NCBI GenBank assembly: GCA_964390805.1
Contig: CAYMKL010000004.1
Coordinates: 1 to 64,000, forward strand
Length of the DNA stretch: 64,000 bases
Direction: 5' to 3'
Source of the DNA: CAYMKL01 sp964390805
GTDB lineage: Bacteria; Chloroflexota; Anaerolineae; VGOG01
In this document: positions 52,015 to 61,689 of the stretch, piece after piece
Numbering within the stretch: position 1 is the stretch's first letter
How the letters are laid out: each line of letters starts with the position of its first letter
Translations under genes and position numbers: made by a program
The notes under the pieces: generated by a model
What the model was told of the DNA's origin: nothing
The model's input: only the letters and a program-made list of their open reading frames with translations
Database searches by the model: none

Positions 52015-52761
52015 TCAATCCATCAAATAGCCGCCGTTGACGTCGAGGATCTGACCTGTGATGAAGCCTGCACTGTCCGAGGCGAGAAACACCACCGCCT
52101 CAGCCACCTCTTCTGGTTTTCCCAGCCTCTTCAAGGGGATAGCCTCCACAATCTGGCGGCGCTTTTCCTCGGACCACTCCCGGCTCATGTCCGTCTCGAT
52201 GGCGTGTGGGGCCACCGCGTTCACGTTGATCCCATAAGGAGCCAGCTCGCGCGCCAGAGACTTGGTGAAAGTATTGACAGCTCCCTTGGAGGTCCCATAA
52301 GACGGGGCAGAGGCGATGTCGCCCATCTTGCCCACCACGGAGGAGATGTTGATGATCTTTCCCCCTCCTTGCTTGATCATCAAGGGAACGACCTCTTTGG
52401 CGCAGTTGAATGTCCCGCCCAGATTGACGCTGAGGACCTTCTCCCAGTCCTGTGGGGCATGGTCGAGGAAAGTCCCCCGCCGAATGATCCCGGCGTTATT
52501 CACCAGGATGTCAATCTTGCCAAAGAGGGAGACCGTTTCGTTAACCATCCGCCGTACTGCTTCGCGTTGGGAGACATCGGCCTGGATAGCCTTGGCCTTA
52601 TGCCCCAATCCTTCGATCTCTTGCGCTACCCGTTGCGCACCTTCCCAATCCACATCGGTAACAACGACGTCTGCTCCCTCATGGGCCAGCGTAAGCGCGA
52701 TGGCTGCACCTATGCCCCGGGCAGCACCGGTTACGATAGCCACTTTGCCTGCGAATTTCAT
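52015..52761 (-). CDS. SDR oxidoreductase (KduD/FabG-like)
   Basis: A 248-residue short-chain dehydrogenase: TGAARGIGAAIAL, NNAGIIRRG, catalytic ISSVVGKMG and YGTSKGA, and the ending GQILDVNGGYLMD. It is 13 bp before the UxuB-like gene in the operon. A dehydrogenase for a keto-sugar acid such as 2-keto-3-deoxygluconate precursors is likely. Substrate not assignable from sequence. Confidence 0.88.
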   Translation of the reverse strand: MKFAGKVAIVTGAARGIGAAIALTLAHEGADVVVTDVDWEGAQRVAQEIEGLGHKAKAIQADVSQREAVRRMVNETVSLFGKIDILVNNAGIIRRGTFLDHAPQDWEKVLSVNLGGTFNCAKEVVPLMIKQGGGKIINISSVVGKMGDIASAPSYGTSKGAVNTFTKSLARELAPYGINVNAVAPHAIETDMSREWSEEKRRQIVEAIPLKRLGKPEEVAEAVVFLASDSAGFITGQILDVNGGYLMD

Positions 52762-52779
52762 GCCCCTCCACCCTCCTTG

Positions 52780-53613
52780 CTATTCCTTAACCGCTCCGGC
52801 GGTCAGGCCCTCGACCAGATAGTTCTGCAGAAACAAGTACAGTATAATGGGCGGCAATGCCCCAACCACGGAACCGGCCATCAATTGAGGCCAGATGATG
52901 CGAAACTGAGTAACCAAACGGCTGAGTCCGAGCGTGACCGTGGCCATGTTCTCGCCGCTAGTCAGGACCAATACCCAGAGCAGGTCTCCCCAGGCCAGCA
53001 AGAAAGCGAAGATCATAGTCGCCACCATGCCAGGAGCGATCACCGGCATGACCACCTTGGAATAGGCGCCGAGCCGGGTGCAACCGTCAACCAAGGCTGC
53101 CTGGTCCAACTCCTCGGGCACCGTGTCTATGAAGCCCTTGAGCATCCAGGTGCTAAACGGCAGAGTGATAGTGGTGAAGGCTAAGATCAGGCCTGGGTAG
53201 GTGTTATAGAGGCCGAGCTTGGCCAGCATCTTGAAGTATGGCCCTACCAGTAGCACTCCTGGAAGCATCTGAGTGGCTAGAATGATCCCGATCAGCGTCG
53301 CGCGTCCTCGGAACATGAAACGAGAGAATCCGTAACCGGCCAGCGACCCGATGAAGGTGGATAGCAGGGCGGTGCCCAGGGATATAATGGTGCTATTCAG
53401 GAAATAGCGGGGGAACTTCGTCCACAAGAGCACCTGGACGTAGGCCTCGGAGGTCGGCTCTTGGGGCCAGAAGGTGGGGGGGATGGAGTAGGCCTCCTTA
53501 TCGGTCTTCAAAGAGGTGAACACCATCCAGACGAAGGGGATGATGTTATAGAAACAGACCAGGGCCAAGAACAGGTAAGCGATTACAGCGCTGCGTCGCT
53601 GTTTCCCCCTCAT
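52780..53613 (-). CDS. Sugar ABC transporter permease (MalG type)
   Basis: A 277-residue permease, normal MalG length, with six membrane segments and the EAA region ELDQAALVDGCTRLGAYSKVVMP. The ATG at 53613 overlaps the stop of the upstream permease (TGATG), so the two are coupled; an in-frame GTG at 53616 is an alternative. It lacks the extra periplasmic loop of the permease at 12342. Confidence 0.93.
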   Translation of the reverse strand: MRGKQRRSAVIAYLFLALVCFYNIIPFVWMVFTSLKTDKEAYSIPPTFWPQEPTSEAYVQVLLWTKFPRYFLNSTIISLGTALLSTFIGSLAGYGFSRFMFRGRATLIGIILATQMLPGVLLVGPYFKMLAKLGLYNTYPGLILAFTTITLPFSTWMLKGFIDTVPEELDQAALVDGCTRLGAYSKVVMPVIAPGMVATMIFAFLLAWGDLLWVLVLTSGENMATVTLGLSRLVTQFRIIWPQLMAGSVVGALPPIILYLFLQNYLVEGLTAGAVKE

Positions 53614-54509
53614 CACACCCTCCGGACGATCATACGCACATAAGGCAAGCTGATGATCAGCATGATGATGGCCATCACCACGGCCACAGCCGAAGCGTAC
53701 TCAAAGTTGAAATACCTGAAATACTGCTTATAGACATACAGAGACAAGATCTCAGTGACGTGCCCAGGCCCGCCTAAGGTCATATTGTAGATAAGGCCAA
53801 ATCGTCTGAATTGCCAGATAGTGTCCAAAGCCACCGCAACGATGATCATCCTCCTGAGAAGGGGGATGGTGATGTGACGGAACTCTTGGAGCGCTGTAGC
53901 ACCGTCCACTCTGGCCGCCTCATAAAGCTCCCGGGGGATGGCCTGCAGCCCCGCCAGCAAAATGATCATCACAAAGGGGTAACCGCGCCACACGTCCGCA
54001 AAGATCACGCTGGGCAGGGTCAACTTAGGATGGGCCAGCCACTCAATGTAGGTCTTAGTCACCCCACTGCTGCGCACCAAGTGATTGATGATCCCCGAGG
54101 TGGGGTTGTACATAAAGCGCCAGACGAGGCCAGAGATCACGTCTGGCACTGTCCAGGGCAGGATAGCGATCACCCTAAAGAGGCGATTGGCCTTGATTTG
54201 CACGTTGAGGGCCAATGCAACGGCCAAACCCACAACAAGGTGAAGCAACACCGTGCTGCCGACGAAGCGGAAGGTGACTAGTAGAGAGTTCCAGAACAGG
54301 TCGTCTTTGGCGAGCTTGGCGTAATTTTCCAGGGTAAAGGTCTTGACCTCGGACCAAAGGGGCGTGAAGCTGTTCATTACTGCTATGGCTGTGGGGAACC
54401 CCAGGACAAGTAGCAACATAAGTACGCAAGGCAGGATGAATGCGTACCCCTGGAGTTCCTGACGGGATGGGGCCTTGAACGCGAAGAAACGAACTTGACG
54501 TCTTTTCAT
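53613..54509 (-). CDS. Sugar ABC transporter permease (MalF type)
   Basis: A 298-residue permease with about six membrane segments and the EAA region ELYEAARVDGATALQEFRHITIP. The start at 54509 (MKRRQVRFF) is chosen over an ATG 75 bp upstream because the conserved membrane region follows directly. Downstream partner is the MalG-type gene; binding protein is at 54791-56401. No ATPase gene is adjacent. Confidence 0.92.
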   Translation of the reverse strand: MKRRQVRFFAFKAPSRQELQGYAFILPCVLMLLLVLGFPTAIAVMNSFTPLWSEVKTFTLENYAKLAKDDLFWNSLLVTFRFVGSTVLLHLVVGLAVALALNVQIKANRLFRVIAILPWTVPDVISGLVWRFMYNPTSGIINHLVRSSGVTKTYIEWLAHPKLTLPSVIFADVWRGYPFVMIILLAGLQAIPRELYEAARVDGATALQEFRHITIPLLRRMIIVAVALDTIWQFRRFGLIYNMTLGGPGHVTEILSLYVYKQYFRYFNFEYASAVAVVMAIIMLIISLPYVRMIVRRV

Positions 54510-54682
54510 GTCAATCACTTGGCTTCCATAAGTATGCAGGGCGGAGGGCGGACGCACATACGAGTCGGGGGAGCGTGAAGACAAAGAGTGAAACTAGCGC
54601 CGGCCGAATAGGAGCAAAGCGACGTATCGAGGCCCAGCAGGTTGCCCATAGAGCCGCTCGCTTGGGTTCGATACGCTTCATT

Positions 54683-54709
54683 ACCCTCCGACAGGCTCAG
54701 GACGGCGCT
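54683..54709. repeat. Dispersed CTCCGACAGGCTCAGGACGG repeat
   Basis: Copy of the GTCGAAGG/CCTGAGC family (inverted orientation) in the 281-bp gap between permease and binding-protein genes. The rest of that gap holds the palindrome at 54747 and nothing else I can identify. Confidence 0.65.
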
Positions 54710-54746
54710 CAACCGTCACTCGCTCCCCCAGGATTTATGTACGACC

Positions 54747-54776
54747 GCGGAGGGCCGCCCGCGGGCGGCCCTCCGC
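54747..54776. terminator. Perfect 30-bp palindrome after the binding-protein gene
   Basis: GCGGAGGGCCGCCCG and its exact complement form a continuous 30-bp palindrome 14 bp beyond the binding-protein stop on the minus strand. With no T-run on either side, it could stabilise the binding-protein mRNA or partly terminate before the permeases. Confidence 0.75.
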
Positions 54777-54790
54777 CTGCTCACTCTAGT

Positions 54791-56401
54791 TTAGAAGGCC
54801 GGGCAAGTCTCGCCGTCTTCGCGATAGACGCTCAAGATCTCGTTGATCTGATCATAGGCGTCTTCCAGTGCTTGCTCTGGGGATTTGGCGCCCGTGAAGC
54901 CTTCCTGGGCAGCCGTGTTGACAGCTTCGATGATCTGCGGCCACTCCTTGAGCTGAGGGACAAATTTGGCGTGCGCCAATTCCGCAGCGATCACGCTGGC
55001 GAACTTGTCTTCCAGCAGTTCGCCGTGGCCCTCGACTCCCTGAGCCTCAAGCCCTCCAGAGACGTCCCGTCGAGAGGAGAGGACGCGGGCATCATCGAAC
55101 CACTTCTCCTCCATGGCCCTGCTGGTGATGAACTTAGCCAGCTCCCAGGCCTCTTCGGGATGCCTGGTGTTGCGATTGATCATCCAGGCGCTGATCCAGG
55201 CGGTGGTGCTGAATTCGGGCTCCAGGCCCGCCTTCACCGGCACCGGAGCGACCCCCAAGACCTCAGGGGCGTTGAGGTCTGGGTTTATGCCGTCAACGAT
55301 CGGCGGCGTCCACCCCGAGCCCAACAGCATCGCAATCTGCTCGTTGGCCATTTGCTCTCTCACCGTTCCTGGGTTCTGCGCCGTAACCCCAGGCGGAATC
55401 ACCTCGTGCACTGTGACCAGCTCAACGAAGAACTTGAAGGCTTCCTTGGCTTCGGGGGTGTTGAGAGCAGAGCACTTGTTATCGGGAGTCAGATAGTCGC
55501 CGCCGTGGCTGAAGAGGATGGGGGTAGCGCGCAACTCGAACCCCGGGCTGATCGCCCCGATCGTCCCGAACCCCCAGGTGTCTATTTGACCATCGCCGTC
55601 CCGGTCTCGGGTGAGCGCCGTGGCATACTCCACGAACTCATCCCAGGTGGTGGGAGGTTTGTTGGGATCCAGGCCCGCTTCCTCGTAGAGGTTCTTGTTG
55701 TAGTAGAGGACCATGGACATGAAGTCACCGGGCAGGGCGTAGTATCTGCCCTCATCCTGCATCAACGCCAGCGTCTGAGGGAACCAGGGGGTCAGGAAGT
55801 CACCGCCATAGACGCCTTCCTCACCGTTGATGAAGGTGGTGATGTCGTAGAGATACCTCTTCTCGATGAAGGACGCCAGCGAGTAGCCGTGCAGGTGGAA
55901 GACGTCCGGGCCCATACCGGCCTCGATCTCGGTGGTGTACTTGGTCTCCTTCTCGCCGTAGGAGACGTAGTCGAGCTCGATGTTGATATGGGGGTGCTCG
56001 GCCTCGAAGATCTCGAACGCTTCTATGAGCGCCGCTTCCCAGTGTGGCTCAGTCAGGTGCCAGTCGCCGAATACCAAGGTGACCGGCTCTGGTGTCGCTG
56101 TGACCACGACCTCCTTCTCGACCACCACTTCCTTCTCGACCTCGACGGTGACCGCGACCTCCTTCTCGACCACCACTTCCTTCTCGACCTCGACGGTGAC
56201 CGCGACCTCCTTCTCGACCACCACTTCCTTCTCAACTTCGACGGTGACCGGGACCTCCTTCTCGATCATCACCTCCTTCTCGACCTCGACCGGAACCTGC
56301 TTCTCGACCACGACCGGGGTTGGCTGGGCGCAGGCTGCCCCCAGCAGAGCCAGTATCACCAAGCCTGCCAGCAGGCACATGAGATTTTTGTGCTTGTTCA
56401 T
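54791..56401 (-). CDS. Sugar-binding lipoprotein of an ABC importer (family 1)
   Basis: A 536-residue extracellular binding protein. The lipoprotein signal ends LLGAAC (C24). A long linker (about 27-110) is built of repeated VEKEVVVEKEVAVTVE units. A family-1 solute-binding domain then begins near VTLVFGDWHLTEPHWEAA. The start at 56401 follows AAGGAGGAGAA. It serves the permeases at 53613 and 52780, probably importing an oligosaccharide or sugar acid feeding the KDG/KDPG enzymes downstream. Confidence 0.93.
   Translation of the reverse strand: MNKHKNLMCLLAGLVILALLGAACAQPTPVVVEKQVPVEVEKEVMIEKEVPVTVEVEKEVVVEKEVAVTVEVEKEVVVEKEVAVTVEVEKEVVVEKEVVVTATPEPVTLVFGDWHLTEPHWEAALIEAFEIFEAEHPHINIELDYVSYGEKETKYTTEIEAGMGPDVFHLHGYSLASFIEKRYLYDITTFINGEEGVYGGDFLTPWFPQTLALMQDEGRYYALPGDFMSMVLYYNKNLYEEAGLDPNKPPTTWDEFVEYATALTRDRDGDGQIDTWGFGTIGAISPGFELRATPILFSHGGDYLTPDNKCSALNTPEAKEAFKFFVELVTVHEVIPPGVTAQNPGTVREQMANEQIAMLLGSGWTPPIVDGINPDLNAPEVLGVAPVPVKAGLEPEFSTTAWISAWMINRNTRHPEEAWELAKFITSRAMEEKWFDDARVLSSRRDVSGGLEAQGVEGHGELLEDKFASVIAAELAHAKFVPQLKEWPQIIEAVNTAAQEGFTGAKSPEQALEDAYDQINEILSVYREDGETCPAF
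56113..56256. repeat. 48-bp tandem repeats in the lipoprotein linker
   Basis: Units begin at 56113, 56161 and 56209 and encode a 16-residue repeat of Glu/Lys/Val type. The first two are nearly identical; the third has diverged. Confidence 0.9.
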
Positions 56402-56413
56402 CGTGTTCTCCTC

Positions 56414-56441
56414 CTTGAGTTGGTTTTCTTGAGTTGATTTT
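56414..56441. promoter_or_regulatory. 14-bp direct repeats in the binding-protein leader
   Basis: CTTGAGTTGGTTTT (56414-56427) and CTTGAGTTGATTTT (56428-56441) are adjacent, 13 of 14 identical, just upstream of the SD on the minus strand. They may be a regulator site or a chance duplication. Confidence 0.4.
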
Positions 56442-56534
56442 CCCAATAGTGGGTGGGTACTTCTTTGTCTTCCTACATTGGCTAGTTACTTATGTTTATC
56501 TAATAGGCACCTCCTTCCGCTCTGCCAGCATTTG

Positions 56535-57356
56535 TCACTTGAGGAGAGAGCCACCTCCAACACCTGATGAGTAGCCGAGAGCCTGAGAGATGAGCTGAGC
56601 AGTTTTGACAACTTGCATTGCCATAGAGCTACCGATCAGGCTCACAGGCATACGGGTGTCTGGGCCGGAAATGCTGACAGCAGCGATAACTCGGCCGGTT
56701 CTATCTCGGATTGGCGCAGCAACACACCGGACACTGACCTCGAATTCGCCGTCATCAACAGCGTAACCTCGAGAGCGGATTTCATGTAACTCCTGTAGGA
56801 AAGCATGTTCATCAGTAATTGTGGTCTCGGTAACGGGTTTCAAGCCATGCGTGCGAATCCAATGACGAATGTCGTCCTCGGGCCGGAATGCCGCCATTGC
56901 CTTACCCAGAGCAGTGCAGTGCATGGGAGCGGTAATCCCGATCCGCGACATCATCAGTCCAACGGCGTGTTGCGTAGAGAGCTTCTCCACATATACCACC
57001 CGCAGGTCGTCGTCGAGTACAGCCAGGTGGATGGTTTCATTGACTTGATCGCGCAACTGCATGAGAAGGGGGCGTGCTTGCTGCATCAGGTCTAATTTCT
57101 CTTCGACCAAGGCGCCAAAACGCAGCATCTTCAACCCTAGCCAGTAGCCTTTCTCTGTCTCCACCAGATAGTGGCTCTGAAGCAGATTGACAATGATTCG
57201 AAAAGCTGTTGACTTGGGCAGCCCAGTATGAGCACAGATTTGCTCCAGGCTGAGCGGGGCACGGGCATTGAGCAGGGTATCGAGCACTTTCATACCTCGC
57301 TGTAGGGCCTGGATTGAGTAGTCGCGTTGAGGGGATTTGCCGTTTTTTGGTTTCAT
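56535..57356 (-). CDS. IclR-family transcriptional regulator
   Basis: A 273-residue regulator. The N-terminal winged helix contains HTGLPKSTAFRIIVNLLQ, and the C-terminal IclR effector domain runs from about 95 to 260 (VGLMMSRIGITAPMHCTALGKAMAA). The start at 57356 gives the usual IclR N-terminus; a GTG at 57377 lies 7 codons upstream. Like KdgR, it likely controls the adjacent uptake and KDG/KDPG operon. It has its own consensus promoter, back to back with that of the HAD gene. Confidence 0.92.
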   Translation of the reverse strand: MKPKNGKSPQRDYSIQALQRGMKVLDTLLNARAPLSLEQICAHTGLPKSTAFRIIVNLLQSHYLVETEKGYWLGLKMLRFGALVEEKLDLMQQARPLLMQLRDQVNETIHLAVLDDDLRVVYVEKLSTQHAVGLMMSRIGITAPMHCTALGKAMAAFRPEDDIRHWIRTHGLKPVTETTITDEHAFLQELHEIRSRGYAVDDGEFEVSVRCVAAPIRDRTGRVIAAVSISGPDTRMPVSLIGSSMAMQVVKTAQLISQALGYSSGVGGGSLLK

Positions 57357-57388
57357 GGTATGAAACTGAAGTCTCACTTTCTGATCAT

Positions 57389-57417
57389 ATTATAGCACAC
57401 CTCCAGCTATCTGTCAA
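57389..57417 (-). promoter_or_regulatory. Consensus promoter of the IclR gene (minus strand)
   Basis: On the minus strand, TTGACA (57417-57412), 17-bp spacer, TATAAT (57394-57389). The transcript would have a very short leader, without a clear SD. Confidence 0.87.
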
Positions 57418-57426
57418 GATTCCATT

Positions 57427-57455
57427 TTGAAGTTTTACATCGTTTGGGGTATAAT
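57427..57455 (+). promoter_or_regulatory. Divergent promoter of the HAD gene
   Basis: TTGAAG (57427-57432), 17-bp spacer, TATAAT (57450-57455). Its -35 lies only 9 bp from the -35 of the IclR promoter, so one bound protein could control both. Confidence 0.8.
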
Positions 57456-57485
57456 AGCTTTGACCAAATTACTGGAGGTGAAACT

Positions 57486-58409
57486 ATGACAAAAGTCCAC
57501 GAAGCAGCACAACCATTGTTGGAAATGCAGCCCAAGTTCGATTTCTTTGTCGGCATTGATTCGGACGGCTGCGCTTTCGACACGATGGAGATCAAGCACA
57601 AGGAGTGTTTCACTCCCAACACCATCAAGCACTGGGGTTTGCAACCGGTCTCGAAATATGCCCGTGACGCTGCGCTGTTTGTCAATCTCTACTCCAAGTG
57701 GCGCGGCATCAACCGCTGGCCCGCGCTAGTGATGGTGTTAGATCTAGTGCGCGAGCGCCCCGAGGTCATCGCCCGCCACGCGAACATTCCACAAGTGCCC
57801 CGCGTTCGCGAGTTCATCGCCGATGATGCTTATCCCAAGAGCAACGATGGCTTAAGGGCCTATGCCGCTGCGCTTACGGCTGCGCTTACGGCCGAGCGTC
57901 CCGATCCTGAACTGGAGCGGGCCCTGGCTTGGACGACCGGCATCAATGCCACGGTGGCCGACATGGTTCACGGCGTGCCGCCCTTCCCGTACGTGCGCGA
58001 GAGCCTGGACTTCCTAGCCGACAAAGCCGACATGATCGTCGTCTCGGCCACCCCGGTGGAGGCGCTGACACGGGAGTGGCAGGAACACGACCTGGCTCGC
58101 TACGTTCACGTCATTGCTGGCCAGGAGATGGGCAAGAAGAGCGAGCACATCGCCCTGGCCACCAGGGGGCAGTACGCGCCAGACCACATCCTGATGATCG
58201 GCGACGCGCCAGGTGACCTCAAGGCGGCGCGGGCCAACGATGCCCTCTTCTTCCCCGTCAATCCCGGCCACGAGGAGGAGTCGTGGCAGCGGTTCTACGA
58301 GGAGGGGCTGCACAAGTTCCTGGCCGAGGAGTACTTCGGCGACTACGAGGCCAAGCTGATCGCTGATTTCGAGAAGCTGCTGCCCGAAGTGCCACCTTGG
58401 AAGCGGTGA
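57486..58409 (+). CDS. HAD-superfamily hydrolase
   Basis: A 307-residue phosphatase-like protein. The nucleophile motif is GIDSDGCAFDT, motif II is VVSATP, and motif IV is MIGDAPGDLKAA, where Lys and Asp residues complete the site. A large alpha-helical cap (about 50-170) separates them. Start at 57486 follows CTGGAGGTG. It is probably a sugar-phosphate phosphatase, and its promoter is shared with the IclR gene, so it likely belongs to the same sugar-acid regulon. Confidence 0.85.
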   Translation: MTKVHEAAQPLLEMQPKFDFFVGIDSDGCAFDTMEIKHKECFTPNTIKHWGLQPVSKYARDAALFVNLYSKWRGINRWPALVMVLDLVRERPEVIARHANIPQVPRVREFIADDAYPKSNDGLRAYAAALTAALTAERPDPELERALAWTTGINATVADMVHGVPPFPYVRESLDFLADKADMIVVSATPVEALTREWQEHDLARYVHVIAGQEMGKKSEHIALATRGQYAPDHILMIGDAPGDLKAARANDALFFPVNPGHEEESWQRFYEEGLHKFLAEEYFGDYEAKLIADFEKLLPEVPPWKR

Positions 58410-58410
58410 C

Positions 58411-58441
58411 GGATCGGCGAATCAGCAAATCGCAAATCAGC
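58411..58441. repeat. AATCAGCAAATCGC dispersed repeat
   Basis: GGATCGGCGAATCAGCAAAT followed by CGCAAATCAGC directly after the HAD stop, matching the sequence that forms the start of the 4Fe-4S gene at 31348. Confidence 0.75.
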
Positions 58442-58446
58442 TTGGT

Positions 58447-58476
58447 TTGACAGCTTGTGTATGAGTGTGCTACAAT
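58447..58476 (+). promoter_or_regulatory. Promoter of the second LarA-type gene
   Basis: TTGACA (58447-58452), 18-bp spacer, TACAAT (58471-58476). The first in-frame ATG (58487) is only 10 bp past the -10, so the message would be almost leaderless unless translation begins at 58502. Confidence 0.65.
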
Positions 58477-58486
58477 CATAGATGAA

Positions 58487-59773
<1,287 letters not shown>

Positions 59774-60175
59774 GTGGCTTACGAGGAATGGGAGCGAGAA
59801 GTGCCGGAGGTTATCAAGGCCGATCGGGTGTGGCAATTCTACGCCTATCGCAAGGCTTTGTTCCTCTACGACCTGGCCTGGGAGGATTGTGGGAAGCTGA
59901 TGCGTGATCTGCGAGGACAGGCGGTGGCCCGGCAGTTGATAAGAAGCGTCGGATCTATCAGCGCCAACGTTGAAGAGGGGTATGGACGTGGTTTCGGCAA
60001 GGATCGCGATTACTTCCTTCGTGTCTCGACTGGTTCTGCTCGTGAAACGAGGGGTTGGTACTACCGTAGTCGTCGTCTGCTCTCGCAGGCTGTGCTAGAA
60101 CATCGCCTGAACTTACTCAGCGAAATCATCGCTCTTCTCGTCACCGAACTCAAACAGCAACGCCAACGCCGCTAA
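59774..60175 (+). CDS. Four-helix-bundle protein (23S rRNA intervening-sequence family)
   Basis: A 133-residue helical protein. The pattern FYAYRKALFLYDL, then ARQLIRSVGSISANVEEGYGRG, matches the S23/four-helix-bundle family first seen in 23S rRNA intervening sequences. Here it is not in an rRNA gene. It begins with GTG one base after the LarA stop, with AAAGGAG upstream. A 15-bp tandem array follows its stop. Function unknown; RNA- or DNA-binding has been proposed for relatives. Confidence 0.85.
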   Translation: MAYEEWEREVPEVIKADRVWQFYAYRKALFLYDLAWEDCGKLMRDLRGQAVARQLIRSVGSISANVEEGYGRGFGKDRDYFLRVSTGSARETRGWYYRSRRLLSQAVLEHRLNLLSEIIALLVTELKQQRQRR

Positions 60176-60176
60176 C

Positions 60177-60236
60177 TTGAGATTTGCTGATTTGAGATTT
60201 GTTGATTTGAGATTTGTTGATTTCAGGTTTGCCGAT
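60177..60236. repeat. Four tandem 15-bp repeats (TTGAGATTTGYTGAT)
   Basis: Units at 60177, 60192, 60207 and 60222; the second and third are identical, the last diverged. It is the reverse complement of the AATCAGCAAATC repeat at 31341, 58411 and 59740, and lies between the four-helix gene and gnd. Confidence 0.9.
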
Positions 60237-60267
60237 TCACCTATACAATGCAAAAGGAGGGACACTT

Positions 60268-61674
60268 ATGGACAAGGCGAACTTCGGACTAGTCGGCCTG
60301 GCAGTGATGGGCCAGAATCTGGTTCTCAACATCGAACGAAACGGCTTCTCAGTAGCGGTCTACAATCGTACCGCAGCCCGTACCCAGGAGTTCATGGCCG
60401 GGCCGGCAGCCGGCAAGAACATCCGGGCCGCGTACACGGTCGAGGGACTGGTTGCTGCGCTGGAAAAGCCGCGCAAGATCATGCTCATGGTCAAAGCCGG
60501 CGGGCCGGTGGACGCCACCATCGCCCAACTGAAACCTCACCTGGAGCCGGGCGATCTGATCATTGACGGCGGCAACTCTTTCTTCGGCGACACGGAGCGG
60601 CGAGCCAAGGAGCTGGCCGAGGCGGAAATCAAATACATCGGCACCGGCGTCTCCGGCGGCGAGTACGGCGCGCTGTGGGGGCCGAGCATCATGCCCGGCG
60701 GCCAGCCGGAGGCATGGGAGATGGTGAGGCCGATCCTTACCGCCATCGCTGCCAAGGTGAATGGCGACCCGTGTGTGACCCACATCGGCCCGCGCGGGTC
60801 GGGGCACTATGTCAAGATGGTGCACAACGGCATTGAGTACGGCGACATGCAGCTCATCGCCGAGTCCTACGACATCATGAAGCGGATCGGCGACCTGTCG
60901 GCGGCGGAGCTTCACCAGGTCTTTGCTGAATGGAACGAGGGGGAGCTGGAGTCGTATCTCATCGAGATCACTGCCGACATCTTTGCCAAGGTAGACGATC
61001 AGACCGGCCTGCCGCTGGTGGAGGTCATCCTGGACGAGGCGAAGCAGAAAGGCACCGGCAAGTGGACCAGCCAGAGCGCCCTCGACCTGGGCGCGCCGAC
61101 GCCGACTATCAACGCCGCGGTGGAGTCGCGCATCGTCTCCGCTTACAAGGCTGAGCGGGTGGCGGCCAGCAAGGTCCTTTCCGGGCCGGAGATACGGTTC
61201 GGCGGCGACCGCGCCGCGCTGATCCGTGACCTGCGCGACGCTCTCTATGCTGCCAAAATCTGCTCCTACGCCCAGGGCTTTGCCCTACTGCGTGCGGCCA
61301 GCCAGGAGTACGACTACAACCTGAGCTACGGCGAGATCGCCCGCATTTGGCGCGGCGGCTGCATCATCCGCGCCGCCTTCCTGAACGACATCCGCGCCGC
61401 CTTCGAGCGCAACCCTGACCTGTCCAACCTGTTGATGGACGCCGAGTTCGGTCAGGCGGTACAGCAGCGTCAAGGTGCGATGCGGCGAGTGATCCAGACG
61501 GCAGTGAGCAACGGTGTGCCCTGCCTGGCCTTCAGCAGCGCGATGGCCTACTTCGACGCCTACCGCACCGCTCGCCTGCCAGCCAACCTCACCCAGGCCC
61601 AGCGCGACTACTTCGGCGCCCACACCTACCGACGGATTGATAAGGAAGGCATCTTCCACACGGAGTGGCAATGA
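60268..61674 (+). CDS. gnd: 6-phosphogluconate dehydrogenase, decarboxylating
   Basis: A 468-residue enzyme of the long, dimeric type. It oxidises 6-phosphogluconate to ribulose-5-phosphate, CO2 and NADPH. Motifs: GLAVMGQNLVLNI (cofactor), DGGNSFF, GTGVSGGEYGALWGPSIMPG, the catalytic Lys in HYVKMVHNGIEYGDMQ, GTGKWTSQSALDLG and the C-terminal RDYFGAHTYRR. The start at 60268 is preceded by AAAAGGAGG. It supplies the pentose phosphate route. Confidence 0.97.
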   Translation: MDKANFGLVGLAVMGQNLVLNIERNGFSVAVYNRTAARTQEFMAGPAAGKNIRAAYTVEGLVAALEKPRKIMLMVKAGGPVDATIAQLKPHLEPGDLIIDGGNSFFGDTERRAKELAEAEIKYIGTGVSGGEYGALWGPSIMPGGQPEAWEMVRPILTAIAAKVNGDPCVTHIGPRGSGHYVKMVHNGIEYGDMQLIAESYDIMKRIGDLSAAELHQVFAEWNEGELESYLIEITADIFAKVDDQTGLPLVEVILDEAKQKGTGKWTSQSALDLGAPTPTINAAVESRIVSAYKAERVAASKVLSGPEIRFGGDRAALIRDLRDALYAAKICSYAQGFALLRAASQEYDYNLSYGEIARIWRGGCIIRAAFLNDIRAAFERNPDLSNLLMDAEFGQAVQQRQGAMRRVIQTAVSNGVPCLAFSSAMAYFDAYRTARLPANLTQAQRDYFGAHTYRRIDKEGIFHTEWQ

Positions 61675-61689
61675 GAAATGAGGTAAACC

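Noticed and set aside
51832..53184. 450-codon plus-strand frame opposite two SDRs and a permease
   Set aside because: Spans several well-supported minus-strand genes and encodes no known domain.
56113..56256. Regular tandem repeats considered as a CRISPR array
   Set aside because: There are no unique spacers; the units are contiguous coding repeats of a lipoprotein linker.
54575..56437. 620-codon plus-strand frame opposite the binding-protein gene
   Set aside because: Its repeats (LLDHHFLLDLDGDRD) mirror the sense-strand linker repeats; not a real repeat protein.
60177..60236. 15-bp tandem array considered as a CRISPR array or replication iteron
   Set aside because: No spacers, only four copies, and related copies are dispersed elsewhere next to unrelated genes.
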